A stretch of 9,539 bases of DNA from Sutterella parvirubra YIT 11816 (GCF_000250875.1 NZ_JH604873.1:29826-39364), one strand, 5' to 3'. Counted from the first letter of the stretch, positions 1-6,862 are shown. Translations and numbers: made by a program. Notes: a model not told the origin generated them from the sequence alone.

Positions 1-1437
1 ATCACCGCCCGCGCCCAAGGGTTCGAAAAAGACTTCTACCCCGAGGACATGGACCGCTCGCGCGGGCTGCGCAAGGACGGCCTCTACTGGCTCACGCGCC
101 CGCAGGTCGACAACATCCTCGCGATGAACCTGCGCCGCCTGACCGGGCTCGAACAGGAAAAGATCCTCTCGGACTTCCGCACCCGCGTCGACGAGCTGAT
201 GGACTACCTCGACATCCTCGCCAAGCCCGAACGCGTCACCGCGATCATCGGCGAAGAACTCGAAGCGATCGGCAATGAGTTCGGCGACGAACGCCGCTCG
301 ACGATTGACCTTCTGGGCGATCCGAGCTTCAACCAGCGCGACCTCATCCCGCGCCGCGACATGGTGGTCACCATCTCGAAGGGCGGCTTCATCAAGATGC
401 AGGAACTCGCCGACTACGCCGCGCAGGGCCGCGGCGGCAAGGGCCGCAACGTCCAGTCGATGACGAAGGACGACGAGGTCGAACACCTCTTCGTCGCGAA
501 CACGCACGACATCCTGCTCTGCTTCTCGTCGATGGGCCGCATCTTCGCGCTCGACGTCTTCGACCTCCCCGAAGGGAAGTCGAGCGCCCGCGGCCGCCCG
601 ATCGTCAACCTCCTCTCGCTCGACGAGGGCGAACGCATCACCTTCACGCAGCCCATCACCGAGTTCGCCGAAAAGGGCGACGACTCGCAGATCGTGATCC
701 TCGCGACTGCGAACGGCTACGTGAAGCGCACGCCGCTTTCCGCCTACCGCAACGCCCGCCCCGGCACCGGCCTTCGCGCGATGACGCTCGTAGAGGGCGA
801 CAGCCTCGTGAGTGTGTCGGTCACGGACGGCTCGGGCGACCTCTTCGTCGTGAGCAGTGCGGGCCGCGCGCTCCGCTTCCCGCAGTCGTCGGTGCGCGTC
901 ATGGGTCGTACGGCGAAGGGCGTGCGCTCGATGCGCCTCCCGGCCGGCGCCCGCGTTCTGAACTGCACGCCGATCACGGACGAGAGCGCGAAGATTTTGG
1001 TCGCCACCGAAAACGGCTACGGCAAGCGCGTCGAACTCTCGGAATTCACGCCGCACGGCCGCGGCACGATGGGCCAGATGCTCATCCGCTGCTCCGCGAG
1101 GAACGGCGCCGTGGCGGCCGCCGAGCTCGTCGGCGAAACCGAAGACGTGATCATGCTCTGCAACCGCGGCCGCATGATCCGCACCCGCATCGCCGAGATC
1201 GGCGTCTACGGCCGAGGCGCGCACGGCGTGCGCCTCTTCCGTCTGGACGACGAACTGCTCGTCTCGATGCGGATCGTGCCGCCTTCGGACGACGCCGAAA
1301 TCGAGCACCTCGAAATTGAGGAGCCCGAAGACGAGGACGAGGTCCTTGAGGACGACGTCGACGATCTCGACGAGACCGAAGCGCTTGAAGACGAGGCCGA
1401 CGACGCCGAAGAGACCGAGGACGACTCGGCCGAATAA
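1..1437 (+). CDS. gyrA: DNA gyrase subunit A, C-terminal part (5' end outside window)
   Basis: GyrA is the DNA-cleaving and DNA-wrapping subunit of gyrase, which introduces negative supercoils in an A2B2 complex with GyrB. The frame is open from base 1, so the first ATG at 49 is internal. The 478 residues present correspond to a bit more than the last half of a typical 850-900 residue GyrA. They begin in the coiled-coil region (LTGLEQEKIL, about residues 47-56 of the window) and continue into the six-bladed beta-pinwheel. The blade-1 GyrA box, which distinguishes gyrase from ParC, reads QGRGGKG at 424-444, against a usual second residue of Arg or Lys. Other family signatures are VANTHD, RGRPIVNLL, ATENGYGKR and the RTR-x-EI-x-x-x-GR motif near the end. 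The protein finishes with about 50 very acidic residues (about 1288-1434). The catalytic tyrosine and the quinolone-resistance region lie outside the window. An inverted repeat follows the stop codon. Confidence 0.97.
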   Translation: MTARAQGFEKDFYPEDMDRSRGLRKDGLYWLTRPQVDNILAMNLRRLTGLEQEKILSDFRTRVDELMDYLDILAKPERVTAIIGEELEAIGNEFGDERRSTIDLLGDPSFNQRDLIPRRDMVVTISKGGFIKMQELADYAAQGRGGKGRNVQSMTKDDEVEHLFVANTHDILLCFSSMGRIFALDVFDLPEGKSSARGRPIVNLLSLDEGERITFTQPITEFAEKGDDSQIVILATANGYVKRTPLSAYRNARPGTGLRAMTLVEGDSLVSVSVTDGSGDLFVVSSAGRALRFPQSSVRVMGRTAKGVRSMRLPAGARVLNCTPITDESAKILVATENGYGKRVELSEFTPHGRGTMGQMLIRCSARNGAVAAAELVGETEDVIMLCNRGRMIRTRIAEIGVYGRGAHGVRLFRLDDELLVSMRIVPPSDDAEIEHLEIEEPEDEDEVLEDDVDDLDETEALEDEADDAEETEDDSAE

Positions 1438-1461
1438 CCGATCCACCCATTGGTTTTGACC

Positions 1462-1500
1462 CGGGCGGCATCTCCCCAAGGAACCGGGAGGTGCCGCCCG
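1462..1500 (+). terminator. GC-rich hairpin between gyrA and serC (possible terminator or leader structure)
   Basis: Bases 1462-1476 pair with 1486-1500 as a 15-bp stem with one G-T wobble and a 9-base loop. It lies 24 bases after the gyrA stop and 20 bases before the serC ATG. Only TT follows the stem, so it lacks the U-tract of a classical intrinsic terminator. It may act with Rho, protect the gyrA 3' end, or reduce read-through into serC. It also covers a potential GTG start at 1491. The fold is directly visible; the role is inference. Confidence 0.5.
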
Positions 1501-1520
1501 TTCACGAAAAGACCCTCCAC

Positions 1521-2600
1521 ATGAAGCGTCCCTACAATTTTTCCGCCGGTCCGAGCATGCTCCCCGAACCCGTGCTCGAAACGATTCAGGCGGAACTCAT
1601 GGACTATCGTGGCCTCGGCTGCTCGGTGATGGAGCTCAATCACCGCTCGGACGCCTTTGAAGAGATCCTCCACGGGCTCGAAGCCCGCATCCGGCGGCTC
1701 CTCAAGGTGCCCGAGGACTACGCGGTGCTCTTCTGCCCGGGCGGGGGCCGCATGCAGTTTTCGATGGTGCCCCTGAACCTTTTGGGCGCGGGCGTCTCCG
1801 CCTCCTACGTCGTCACGGGCACGTGGTCCAAAGGCGCCGCGAACGAAGCGGCGCGCTTCGCGCGCGTGCACGTCGCCTACCACGGCAACGGCACGAAGCT
1901 CCCCGACGAGGAGATGCTCGACATCCCCGAAGACGCCTCCTACGTCTACTACTGCGACAACGAGACGGTGCACGGGATCGAGTTTCCCGAGCCTCCCGCC
2001 GCGATGGTGGGGATCCCCGTCGCCTGCGACATGTCGAGCAACTTCATGAGCCGGCCCTTCGACGTCAGCCGCTACGGCCTCGTCTGGGCGGGGACGCAGA
2101 AGAATTTCGGCATCGCGGGTTTGGCCGTCGTGATCGTCCGCAGGGACCTCCTGGGGCTCGCGAGCCCCGAAGTGCCCACCATGCTCAACTACGACACGTA
2201 CGTGCGCACGGGGAATCTTCCCAACACGCCCCCCGTCACCCAGATCTACGTCGCGAACCTCATGGCCCAATGGATCGAGAAGGAGGGCGGGTTGGACGTC
2301 ATGAACACGCGCGCCATCGAGCGCTCCTCGATGGTCTACGACGCGCTCGACGCCTGCCCCCACATGTACGCGACGAAGGTCGACCCGAAGGCGCGCAGCC
2401 GCATGAACGTCACCTTCCGGCTGAGGGACGAGATGCTTACCGACGTCTTCGTGAAGGAGGCGGCCGAAGCCGGCTTCATCAACCTCGCCGGCCACCGCAC
2501 CGTGGGCGGCATCCGGGCGTCCCTCTACAACGCGATGCCGATCGAAGGCGCCGCCGGACTCTCGAGCTTCATCCGCACCTTCGCGCTGCGCCACGCCTGA
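1521..2600 (+). CDS. serC: phosphoserine aminotransferase
   Basis: SerC is a cytosolic pyridoxal-phosphate enzyme. It transfers the amino group of glutamate to 3-phosphohydroxypyruvate in serine synthesis, and in many proteobacteria also acts on 3-hydroxy-4-phosphohydroxythreonine in PLP synthesis. The 359 residues match the family length (about 360). Visible signatures are the N-terminal NFSAGPSMLP, the phosphate-binding CPGGGRMQF (about 71-79), MSSNFMSRPFDVSRYG, and the Schiff-base lysine K194 in AGTQKNFGIAG. NTPPVTQIY and the C-terminal GHRTVGGIRASLYNAMP also match. I chose the ATG at 1521 because it places NFSAGP at the family's usual N-terminus. An in-frame GTG at 1491 would add ten unconserved residues, although it has a better-placed AAGGAA upstream. 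No strong Shine-Dalgarno sequence precedes the ATG. cmk starts 26 bases after the stop, so the two genes are probably cotranscribed. Confidence 0.96.
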   Translation: MKRPYNFSAGPSMLPEPVLETIQAELMDYRGLGCSVMELNHRSDAFEEILHGLEARIRRLLKVPEDYAVLFCPGGGRMQFSMVPLNLLGAGVSASYVVTGTWSKGAANEAARFARVHVAYHGNGTKLPDEEMLDIPEDASYVYYCDNETVHGIEFPEPPAAMVGIPVACDMSSNFMSRPFDVSRYGLVWAGTQKNFGIAGLAVVIVRRDLLGLASPEVPTMLNYDTYVRTGNLPNTPPVTQIYVANLMAQWIEKEGGLDVMNTRAIERSSMVYDALDACPHMYATKVDPKARSRMNVTFRLRDEMLTDVFVKEAAEAGFINLAGHRTVGGIRASLYNAMPIEGAAGLSSFIRTFALRHA

Positions 2601-2626
2601 TCACCCGACAATTGAAGAGTACCCAC

Positions 2627-3286
2627 ATGAACACGATCCCCGTCATCACGCTCGACGGCCCGGCCGCGAGCGGCAAGGGCACCGTCGCCGAACTCGTCGC
2701 CCGCGAACTGGGCTTTCACTACCTCGACAGCGGCGCGCTCTACCGTATCGCGACCTTGGCGGCGCTGAAAGCCGGGGTCGACCCCGCGGACTCCGAAGGC
2801 CTCACCGCCGTCGCGGAGAAGCTCTCGCCGGTCTTTGAAAACGGAAGGATCCTTCTCGAGGGCGAAGACGTCACGCTCGCGATCCGCTCGGAAGAAGTGA
2901 GCCGCGCCACCTCGAAGGTCGCGGTGGTGCCGGGCGTGCGCCGCGCGCTCTTTGATCTGCAGCGCCGCGCCGCGCGTGCGCCGGGGCTCGTTGCGGACGG
3001 CCGCGACATGGGGACGGTGGTCTTCCCCGAAGCGCCCCTCAAGGTGTTCCTCACGGCGTCCGCGCGCGTGCGCGCCGAACGCCGCTACAAGCAGCTCACC
3101 GCCCGCGGCGAAACGGCCGACCTCGACCTTCTCACGAAGGATCTTGAAGAGCGCGACCGGCGCGACCGCGAGCGCGCCGAAGCGCCCTTGAAGCCCGCCG
3201 CGGACGCGCGTCTTCTCGACACGACCGAGATGGGAATTGAAGAAGCCGTCAAAAAAGTCCTCGATTGGTGGACGACGGCCCGCTAA
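2627..3286 (+). CDS. cmk: cytidylate kinase (CMP/dCMP kinase)
   Basis: Cmk phosphorylates CMP and dCMP with ATP, recycling cytidine nucleotides from RNA and lipid turnover for DNA synthesis. At 219 residues it is close to the usual 220-230. The P-loop is GPAASGKGT at residues 11-19, followed by YLDSGALYR (32-40), part of the nucleoside monophosphate site. The DGRDMGTVVFPEA motif is at 124-136, and the LID-type region ERDRRDRERAEAPLKPA lies near 175-191. The reading frame is open far upstream into serC, but the ATG at 2627 is correct because it puts the conserved ITLDGPAASGKGT strand right after the start, and a GAAGAG sequence lies about 8 bases upstream. It follows serC by 26 bases. The cmk-rpsA neighbourhood is a classic proteobacterial arrangement. 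Confidence 0.97.
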   Translation: MNTIPVITLDGPAASGKGTVAELVARELGFHYLDSGALYRIATLAALKAGVDPADSEGLTAVAEKLSPVFENGRILLEGEDVTLAIRSEEVSRATSKVAVVPGVRRALFDLQRRAARAPGLVADGRDMGTVVFPEAPLKVFLTASARVRAERRYKQLTARGETADLDLLTKDLEERDRRDRERAEAPLKPAADARLLDTTEMGIEEAVKKVLDWWTTAR

Positions 3287-3288
3287 AG

Positions 3289-3297
3289 TGCTGTAAA
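3289..3297 (+). promoter_or_regulatory. candidate extended -10 promoter for rpsA
   Basis: Just after the cmk stop the sequence TGCTGTAAA fits an extended -10 element (TG, one base, then TGTAAA, which matches 4 of 6 of TATAAT). A TTGGTG at 3265-3270 could serve as a -35 but sits about 21 bases away, which is too long for a standard promoter. A transcript from here would carry the whole hairpin-rich rpsA leader. A separate promoter near the end of cmk would fit the high demand for S1. The call rests on weak motif similarity only. Confidence 0.3.
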
Positions 3298-3312
3298 CTC
3301 TCAACTTCCTCG

Positions 3313-3418
3313 CGCATCCGGATACGGATGCGTTATTCATCAACTCCGCCCAAGGAGTGCGCACGCACGGCAGTTGAGCGTGCGTTCCGCGGGTGTGCTT
3401 TTCATTTTTCCAGACAGA
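3313..3418 (+). promoter_or_regulatory. structured rpsA leader without Shine-Dalgarno (likely S1 autoregulatory region)
   Basis: Three successive hairpins are visible. The first is CGCATCCG/CGGATGCG (3313-3320 with 3325-3332, tetraloop GATA). The second is ACTCC/GGAGT (3343-3347 with 3354-3358). The third is ACGCAC/GTGCGT (3363-3368 with 3380-3385). After them comes a pyrimidine- and A/U-rich unpaired stretch, about 3398-3418, leading straight to the ATG. The only good Shine-Dalgarno-like sequence, AAGGAG at 3352-3357, is partly buried in the second stem and lies about 60 bases from the start. In E. coli the rpsA initiation region also has several hairpins, U-rich spacers and no canonical Shine-Dalgarno, and is repressed by free S1. 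The same logic here is inference from this resemblance. The first hairpin followed by TTATT could instead be a weak terminator for cmk. Confidence 0.5.
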
Positions 3419-5113
3419 ATGTCCAACGAAATCAACAAGCCCGAATCCTTCGCTGAGCTCTTCGAACAGAGCCTCGCCCAGCAGGAAATGCGTCAGGGTG
3501 AAGTCATCACCGCCGAAGTCGTCCGCGTGGACTACAACTTCGTCGTCGTGAATGCCGGCCTCAAGAGCGAAGCCTACGTGCCCATCGAAGAATTCAAGGA
3601 CGATCGCGGTGAAGTGACCGTTCAGCCGGGCGACTTCGTTTCCGTGGCCATCGAAGCCGTCGAAAACGGCTACGGCGACACCATCCTCAGCCGCGACAAG
3701 GCCAAGCGCCTCGCCGCCTGGATGAACCTCGAATCCGCCCTCGAATCCGGCGAACTCGTCACCGGTACCGTCACGGGCAAGGTCAAGGGCGGTCTCACCG
3801 TCATGACCAACGGCATCCGCGCCTTCCTCCCGGGTTCGCTCGTCGACACCCGTCCGGTCAAGGACACGACGCCGTACGAAGGCAACACGTACGAATTCAA
3901 GGTCATCAAGCTCGACCGCAAGCGCAACAACGTCGTGGTCTCGCGCCGCGCCGTCGTCGAAGCCAACATGGGCGAAGAACGCGCGAAGCTGCTCGAAACG
4001 CTGCAGGAAGGTGCCATCGTCAAGGGCATCGTCAAGAACATCACCGACTACGGTGCGTTCGTCGACCTCGGCGGCATCGACGGTCTCCTCCACATCACGG
4101 ACCTCGCCTGGCGCCGCGTCCGCCACCCGAGCGAAGTCGTTCAGGTCGGTCAGGAACTCGAAGCCAAGGTCCTCAAGTTCGACCGCGAAAAGAACCGCGT
4201 CTCGCTCGGCCTCAAGCAGCTCGGCGAAGATCCGTGGATCGGCATCGCCCGCCGCTACCCGCAGTCGACCCGTCTCTTCGGCAAGGTCACGAACATCACC
4301 GACTACGGTGCCTTCGTTGAAGTCGAAGCCGGCATCGAAGGTCTCGTCCACGTCTCCGAAATGGATTGGACGAACAAGAACGTCGATCCCCGCAAGGTCG
4401 TCACGCTCGGCGAAGAAGTCGAAGTCATGGTTCTCGACATCGACGAAGAACGCCGCCGCATCTCGCTCGGCATGAAGCAGTGCAAGGCGAACCCCTGGGA
4501 AGAATTCGCCCAGTCGCACAAGAAGGGCGACAAGGTCTCCGGCCAGATCAAGTCGATCACCGACTTCGGCGTGTTCATCGGTCTCCCCGGCGGCATCGAC
4601 GGTCTCGTTCACCTCTCCGACCTCTCCTGGAACGAATCCGGTGAGGACGCCGTCCGCAAGTTCAAGAAGGGCGACGAACTCGAAGCCGTCGTTCTCGCGA
4701 TCGACACGGACCGTGAACGCATCTCCCTCGGCATCAAGCAGATGGGCGGTGATCCGTTCGGCAACTTCGCCTCGACCCACGACAAGGGCACGCTCGTGAA
4801 GGGCACGGTCAAGTCGGTCGACCCGAAGGGCGCCGTGATCGACCTCGGTGACGACGTCGAAGGCTACCTCCGCGCTTCCGAAATCTCCGCCGACCGCGTT
4901 GAAGACGCCACCACGCGTCTCTCCGAAGGCGAAGAAGTCGAAGCCGTGATCGTCTCGATGGACCGCAAGAACCGTTCGATCCAGCTCTCGATCAAGGCGA
5001 AGGACGCCGCCGAAGCGCGTGAAGCGCTCGACCGCCTCAACGCCGACGCCGACGCCGCTTCCGGCACGACGAACCTCGGCGCCCTGCTCAAGGCCAAGCT
5101 CGAGCAGAAGTAA
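3419..5113 (+). CDS. rpsA: 30S ribosomal protein S1
   Basis: S1 binds single-stranded, U-rich mRNA on the small ribosomal subunit and is needed to start translation on structured or weakly Shine-Dalgarno-bearing messages. The 564 residues compare with 557 in E. coli. Six S1 (OB-fold) domains can be laid out at about residues 25-92, 111-177, 197-266, 284-354, 371-441 and 458-527. Domains 1 and 2 are divergent (ribosome-binding in E. coli). Domains 3-5 carry the classical NITDYGAFV ... GLVH motif followed by the ISLG strand. I chose the ATG at 3419, giving [19 protein letters not shown], which resembles the family N-terminus. The frame opens at a TTG at 3374, but those 15 residues do not look conserved. 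Codon choice is noticeably more uniform (GAA, CTC, GTC, AAG) than in neighbouring genes, as expected for a highly expressed ribosomal gene. ihfB follows after 18 bases. Confidence 0.98.
   Translation: MSNEINKPESFAELFEQSLAQQEMRQGEVITAEVVRVDYNFVVVNAGLKSEAYVPIEEFKDDRGEVTVQPGDFVSVAIEAVENGYGDTILSRDKAKRLAAWMNLESALESGELVTGTVTGKVKGGLTVMTNGIRAFLPGSLVDTRPVKDTTPYEGNTYEFKVIKLDRKRNNVVVSRRAVVEANMGEERAKLLETLQEGAIVKGIVKNITDYGAFVDLGGIDGLLHITDLAWRRVRHPSEVVQVGQELEAKVLKFDREKNRVSLGLKQLGEDPWIGIARRYPQSTRLFGKVTNITDYGAFVEVEAGIEGLVHVSEMDWTNKNVDPRKVVTLGEEVEVMVLDIDEERRRISLGMKQCKANPWEEFAQSHKKGDKVSGQIKSITDFGVFIGLPGGIDGLVHLSDLSWNESGEDAVRKFKKGDELEAVVLAIDTDRERISLGIKQMGGDPFGNFASTHDKGTLVKGTVKSVDPKGAVIDLGDDVEGYLRASEISADRVEDATTRLSEGEEVEAVIVSMDRKNRSIQLSIKAKDAAEAREALDRLNADADAASGTTNLGALLKAKLEQK
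4037..4311 (+). repeat. 20-base exact direct repeat in S1 domains 3 and 4 of rpsA
   Basis: AACATCACCGACTACGGTGC occurs at 4037-4056 and again at 4292-4311, both in frame and encoding NITDYGA. The spacing is 255 bases, exactly 85 codons, so recombination between the copies would remove or add one S1 domain in frame. A diverged third copy lies in domain 5 near 4552-4575. It most simply reflects domain duplication plus strong codon bias. Confidence 0.8.
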
Positions 5114-5118
5114 TCCGC

Positions 5119-5125
5119 AGGAGGG
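5119..5125 (+). promoter_or_regulatory. ribosome binding site of ihfB
   Basis: AGGAGGG lies 6 bases before the ATG at 5132. It is the strongest Shine-Dalgarno sequence in the window and contrasts with the rpsA start next door. It decides the start of ihfB, since the in-frame ATG at 5144 would be 18 bases away, too far. Confidence 0.85.
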
Positions 5126-5131
5126 AACGGA

Positions 5132-5464
5132 ATGGGTAAGCCCATGGTCAAGTCGGAATTCATCCGTGAATTCTGCGACCTCTTCCCTCAATCGGATGAA
5201 ACGCTCTCGACCGACGTCGCGGATGCGATTCTCGACCACATCGTCAACAAGCTTGTCGATGGCGGCCGCATCGAGATCCGCGGCTTCGGTTCCCTCGGGG
5301 TGAAGTACCGCGAACCCCACAAGGGGCGCAACCCGCAGGACGGGTCGCGCGTCGACGTGGGTGGCCGGTACGTCGCCTTCTTCAGGGCAGGCAAGAACCT
5401 GAGGGAGCGCGTCGACGCCGATCCGGACGGACTCGGCTGGCAGGCCCCGCAGCCCGAGCTGTGA
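5132..5464 (+). CDS. ihfB: integration host factor, beta subunit
   Basis: IHF is a nucleoid protein that bends DNA sharply as an alpha/beta heterodimer, helping replication initiation, recombination and sigma-54 promoters. The protein has 110 residues, longer than the 94 of E. coli IHF-beta. The extra length is four residues at the N-terminus (MGKP before MVKSEFI) and a Pro/Gly-rich tail after RAGKNLRERV. The core shows the family pattern KSEFI at the start, the GGRIEIRGFGSL strand-turn (about 44-55), and the beta-arm motif GRNPQDGSRV (about 65-74). Its proline inserts between DNA base pairs. The RAGKNLRERV C-terminal helix completes the core. IRGFGSF/L with a beta rather than alpha-type neighbourhood (directly after rpsA) supports ihfB over ihfA or hupB. 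It is probably cotranscribed with rpsA and ends at the terminator near 5536. Confidence 0.95.
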   Translation: MGKPMVKSEFIREFCDLFPQSDETLSTDVADAILDHIVNKLVDGGRIEIRGFGSLGVKYREPHKGRNPQDGSRVDVGGRYVAFFRAGKNLRERVDADPDGLGWQAPQPEL

Positions 5465-5484
5465 GGCCCTCCCGCCGGGACCGC

Positions 5485-5519
5485 TGAGGCGGAAAGCCCT
5501 CACGGGGCGCTCCGCCTCA
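5485..5519 (+). other. nested hairpin downstream of ihfB
   Basis: TGAGGCGGA (5485-5493) pairs perfectly with TCCGCCTCA (5511-5519). Inside the loop, GCCC (5496-5499) can pair with GGGC (5505-5508). No T-run follows, so it is not a terminator by itself. It may block 3' exonucleases or assist the intrinsic terminator that begins 17 bases later. Confidence 0.45.
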
Positions 5520-5535
5520 CGTCCAAGGCTCAAAG

Positions 5536-5568
5536 AAAACCGCAGGTGCGAAAACGCCTGCGGTTTTT
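5536..5568 (+). terminator. intrinsic terminator after ihfB
   Basis: AAAACCGCAGG (5536-5546) pairs with CCTGCGGTTTT (5557-5567), with CG/CG and an AAAA loop at the tip, and the T-run extends to 5568. The preceding A-run means it could also work on the other strand. It separates the rpsA-ihfB unit from lapB. Confidence 0.88.
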
Positions 5569-5574
5569 CTCATC

Positions 5575-5580
5575 TAAAAT
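5575..5580 (+). promoter_or_regulatory. candidate -10 element for lapB
   Basis: TAAAAT matches 5 of 6 of the -10 consensus and lies just after the ihfB terminator and 32 bases before the lapB ATG. No convincing -35 can be seen because the terminator stem occupies that space. The gene needs a promoter near here if the terminator is efficient. Evidence is a short motif only. Confidence 0.3.
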
Positions 5581-5612
5581 CAAACGTTTTCATCAGAAGT
5601 CGCGCGCGTTCC

Positions 5613-6779
5613 ATGGATTTCGAACTCTGGTACCTCATCGCCGTCCCGGTGCTCTTCGCGGCGGGTTGGTTCTCCCGCGGTCTCGAATCGAAGCAGCAGT
5701 TCGAGCACGATCAGCCCCCCGAGTGCTACACGCGCGGCGTGTCGCTCCTTCTGGGCGACGAACCCGACCGCGCCGTCGAGTCCTTCACGGAAGCCGTGCG
5801 GCTCGACCCCGACACGACGGAGCTCCAGCACGTCCTCGGGAAGCTCTACCGCCGCCGCGGCGACTTCGAGCGCGCGGTGAGGCTCCATCAGCATCTCTTC
5901 AATCGCGAGGACCTCGCGATGGAGGAGCGCGTCGAGGCGCTCCGCGAACTCGCGCTCGACTACTTCACCGCGGGGCTCTACGACCGCGCGGAAGCCGCCT
6001 ACCGGCAGCTCTCCGAGACGCCGTCCTTCTACCTCGAAGCGATGGAGAAGCTCCTCGAGATCTACGTGATCGAGCACGAGTGGCAGCTGGCCGTCGACAC
6101 GGCGCTCTCGATCGAGCAGCGCGCGGGCGAAGACCGTTCGGTCGAGATCGCCCACTACAACTGCGAGCTCGCCGAAGGGGCGCTCCAGGCGAAGAATTTC
6201 GGCCTCGCGAAGGAATACGTCGAACGCGCCCTGGAGCGCGACGAAGCGACGCCCCGCGTCGACATCACGGCGGGGCGCGTCGCCACCGCCCTGGGCGAGC
6301 GCGACGAGGCGCTTCGCCACTGGCGCCGCGTGACGCAGCGCCATCCCGAATACCTGCCGCTCGTCCTGGGCGGCATCGCCGACGCGCTGGACGCCGGGGG
6401 CGAGCGCGAAGAGGCGCTTTCGCTTCTGCGCCGCGCGCTCGAAGAAAACCACACGGTGGACGTCCTGGAGCAGGCCCTGACGCGGCTCGCCTCCTGGGAG
6501 AATCCGGCGTCCGCGGAAGCCGCCGCCAAGGCGATGCTCTCGCAGCATCCGTCCTTGTCCGCCTTCAACGCGATCCTGCAGCTCCAGGCGAAGGCCGAAC
6601 CCGAAGACGAAAAGATCAAGCTTCTCTCCCAGCTGATGGCGCGCCACGCCCGGCGCTTCGCGCGCTACCGTTGCAGCCACTGCGGGTTCCTCGCCTCGAG
6701 CTTCTCGTGGCGGTGCCTCGGCTGCGGGAGCTGGGACAGCTTCCCGCCGCGGCGCATCGAAGACCAGAAAGGCGCCTGA
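5613..6779 (+). CDS. lapB: lipopolysaccharide assembly protein B (TPR and rubredoxin-like domains)
   Basis: LapB (YciM) is an inner-membrane protein facing the cytoplasm. In E. coli it presents LpxC, the committed enzyme of lipid A synthesis, to the FtsH protease and so limits lipopolysaccharide production. The 388 residues almost equal the 389 of E. coli. Residues 5-20 form one N-terminal membrane helix (LWYLIAVPVLFAAGWF). Residues about 35-345 are alpha-helical TPR repeats, for example AVESFTEAVRLDPD and AVRLHQHLF. The C-terminus is a zinc-binding rubredoxin-like ribbon with cysteines at 354, 357, 368 and 371 (YRCSHCGFL ... WRCLGCGSW). No usual Shine-Dalgarno precedes the ATG; GAAG is about 14 bases away. 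In many proteobacteria lapA lies directly upstream; here the gap from ihfB is only 148 bases and holds no such gene. Confidence 0.94.
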   Translation: MDFELWYLIAVPVLFAAGWFSRGLESKQQFEHDQPPECYTRGVSLLLGDEPDRAVESFTEAVRLDPDTTELQHVLGKLYRRRGDFERAVRLHQHLFNREDLAMEERVEALRELALDYFTAGLYDRAEAAYRQLSETPSFYLEAMEKLLEIYVIEHEWQLAVDTALSIEQRAGEDRSVEIAHYNCELAEGALQAKNFGLAKEYVERALERDEATPRVDITAGRVATALGERDEALRHWRRVTQRHPEYLPLVLGGIADALDAGGEREEALSLLRRALEENHTVDVLEQALTRLASWENPASAEAAAKAMLSQHPSLSAFNAILQLQAKAEPEDEKIKLLSQLMARHARRFARYRCSHCGFLASSFSWRCLGCGSWDSFPPRRIEDQKGA

Positions 6780-6823
6780 GCGCACGATTCTTCGCGCCTG
6801 TTACAAATCACCCTCAATCTTTT

Positions 6824-6851
6824 CGGCCCGCGTTCGGAAGAGCGCGGGCCG
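6824..6851 (+). terminator. hairpin after lapB (possible weak terminator)
   Basis: CGGCCCGCG (6824-6832) pairs with CGCGGGCCG (6843-6851) around a 10-base loop, 45 bases after the lapB stop. The next bases are CACCGTAAAAT, without a T-run, so termination would need Rho or be partial. It also overlaps the -35 area of a candidate htpX promoter, so it could be an operator-like dyad. Confidence 0.4.
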
Positions 6852-6856
6852 CACCG

Positions 6857-6862
6857 TAAAAT
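6857..6862 (+). promoter_or_regulatory. candidate -10 element for htpX
   Basis: TAAAAT matches 5 of 6 of the -10 consensus. A weak -35 candidate, TTCGGA at 6833-6838, is 18 bases away but lies in the loop of the preceding hairpin. Transcription from here would start near 6869 and give a leader of about 87 bases carrying two hairpins. I could not see a heat-shock sigma-32 type promoter (CTTGAA plus CCCCAT-like). Confidence 0.35.

Noticed and set aside
1206..2594. A 462-codon minus-strand open frame antisense to gyrA and serC
   Set aside because: It has the same codon-bias shadow character, contains a poly-Ser stretch opposite the acidic gyrA tail, and shows no recognisable motif.
3374..3418. 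TTG start that would lengthen S1 by 15 residues
   Set aside because: The added residues do not resemble S1 N-termini, the AAGGAG is about 16 bases away and partly paired, and the ATG at 3419 gives the expected start.
5144..5146. Internal ATG as the ihfB start, giving the shorter family-like N-terminus
   Set aside because: It lies 18 bases from the only Shine-Dalgarno sequence, whereas the ATG at 5132 is 6 bases away.
2525..5533. A 1002-codon open frame on the minus strand across cmk, rpsA and ihfB
   Set aside because: It mirrors the plus-strand genes, whose G/C-rich third positions remove stops from the antisense frame. The translation is a low-complexity Asp/Glu/Val/Arg/Phe mix with no domain, and the plus-strand genes are certain.
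5546..6859. A 437-codon plus-strand open frame overlapping lapB, and a 401-codon one opposite it
   Set aside because: The Arg/Ala/Pro-rich translation is typical of an off-frame shadow. The lapB frame carries the membrane helix, TPRs and zinc cysteines.
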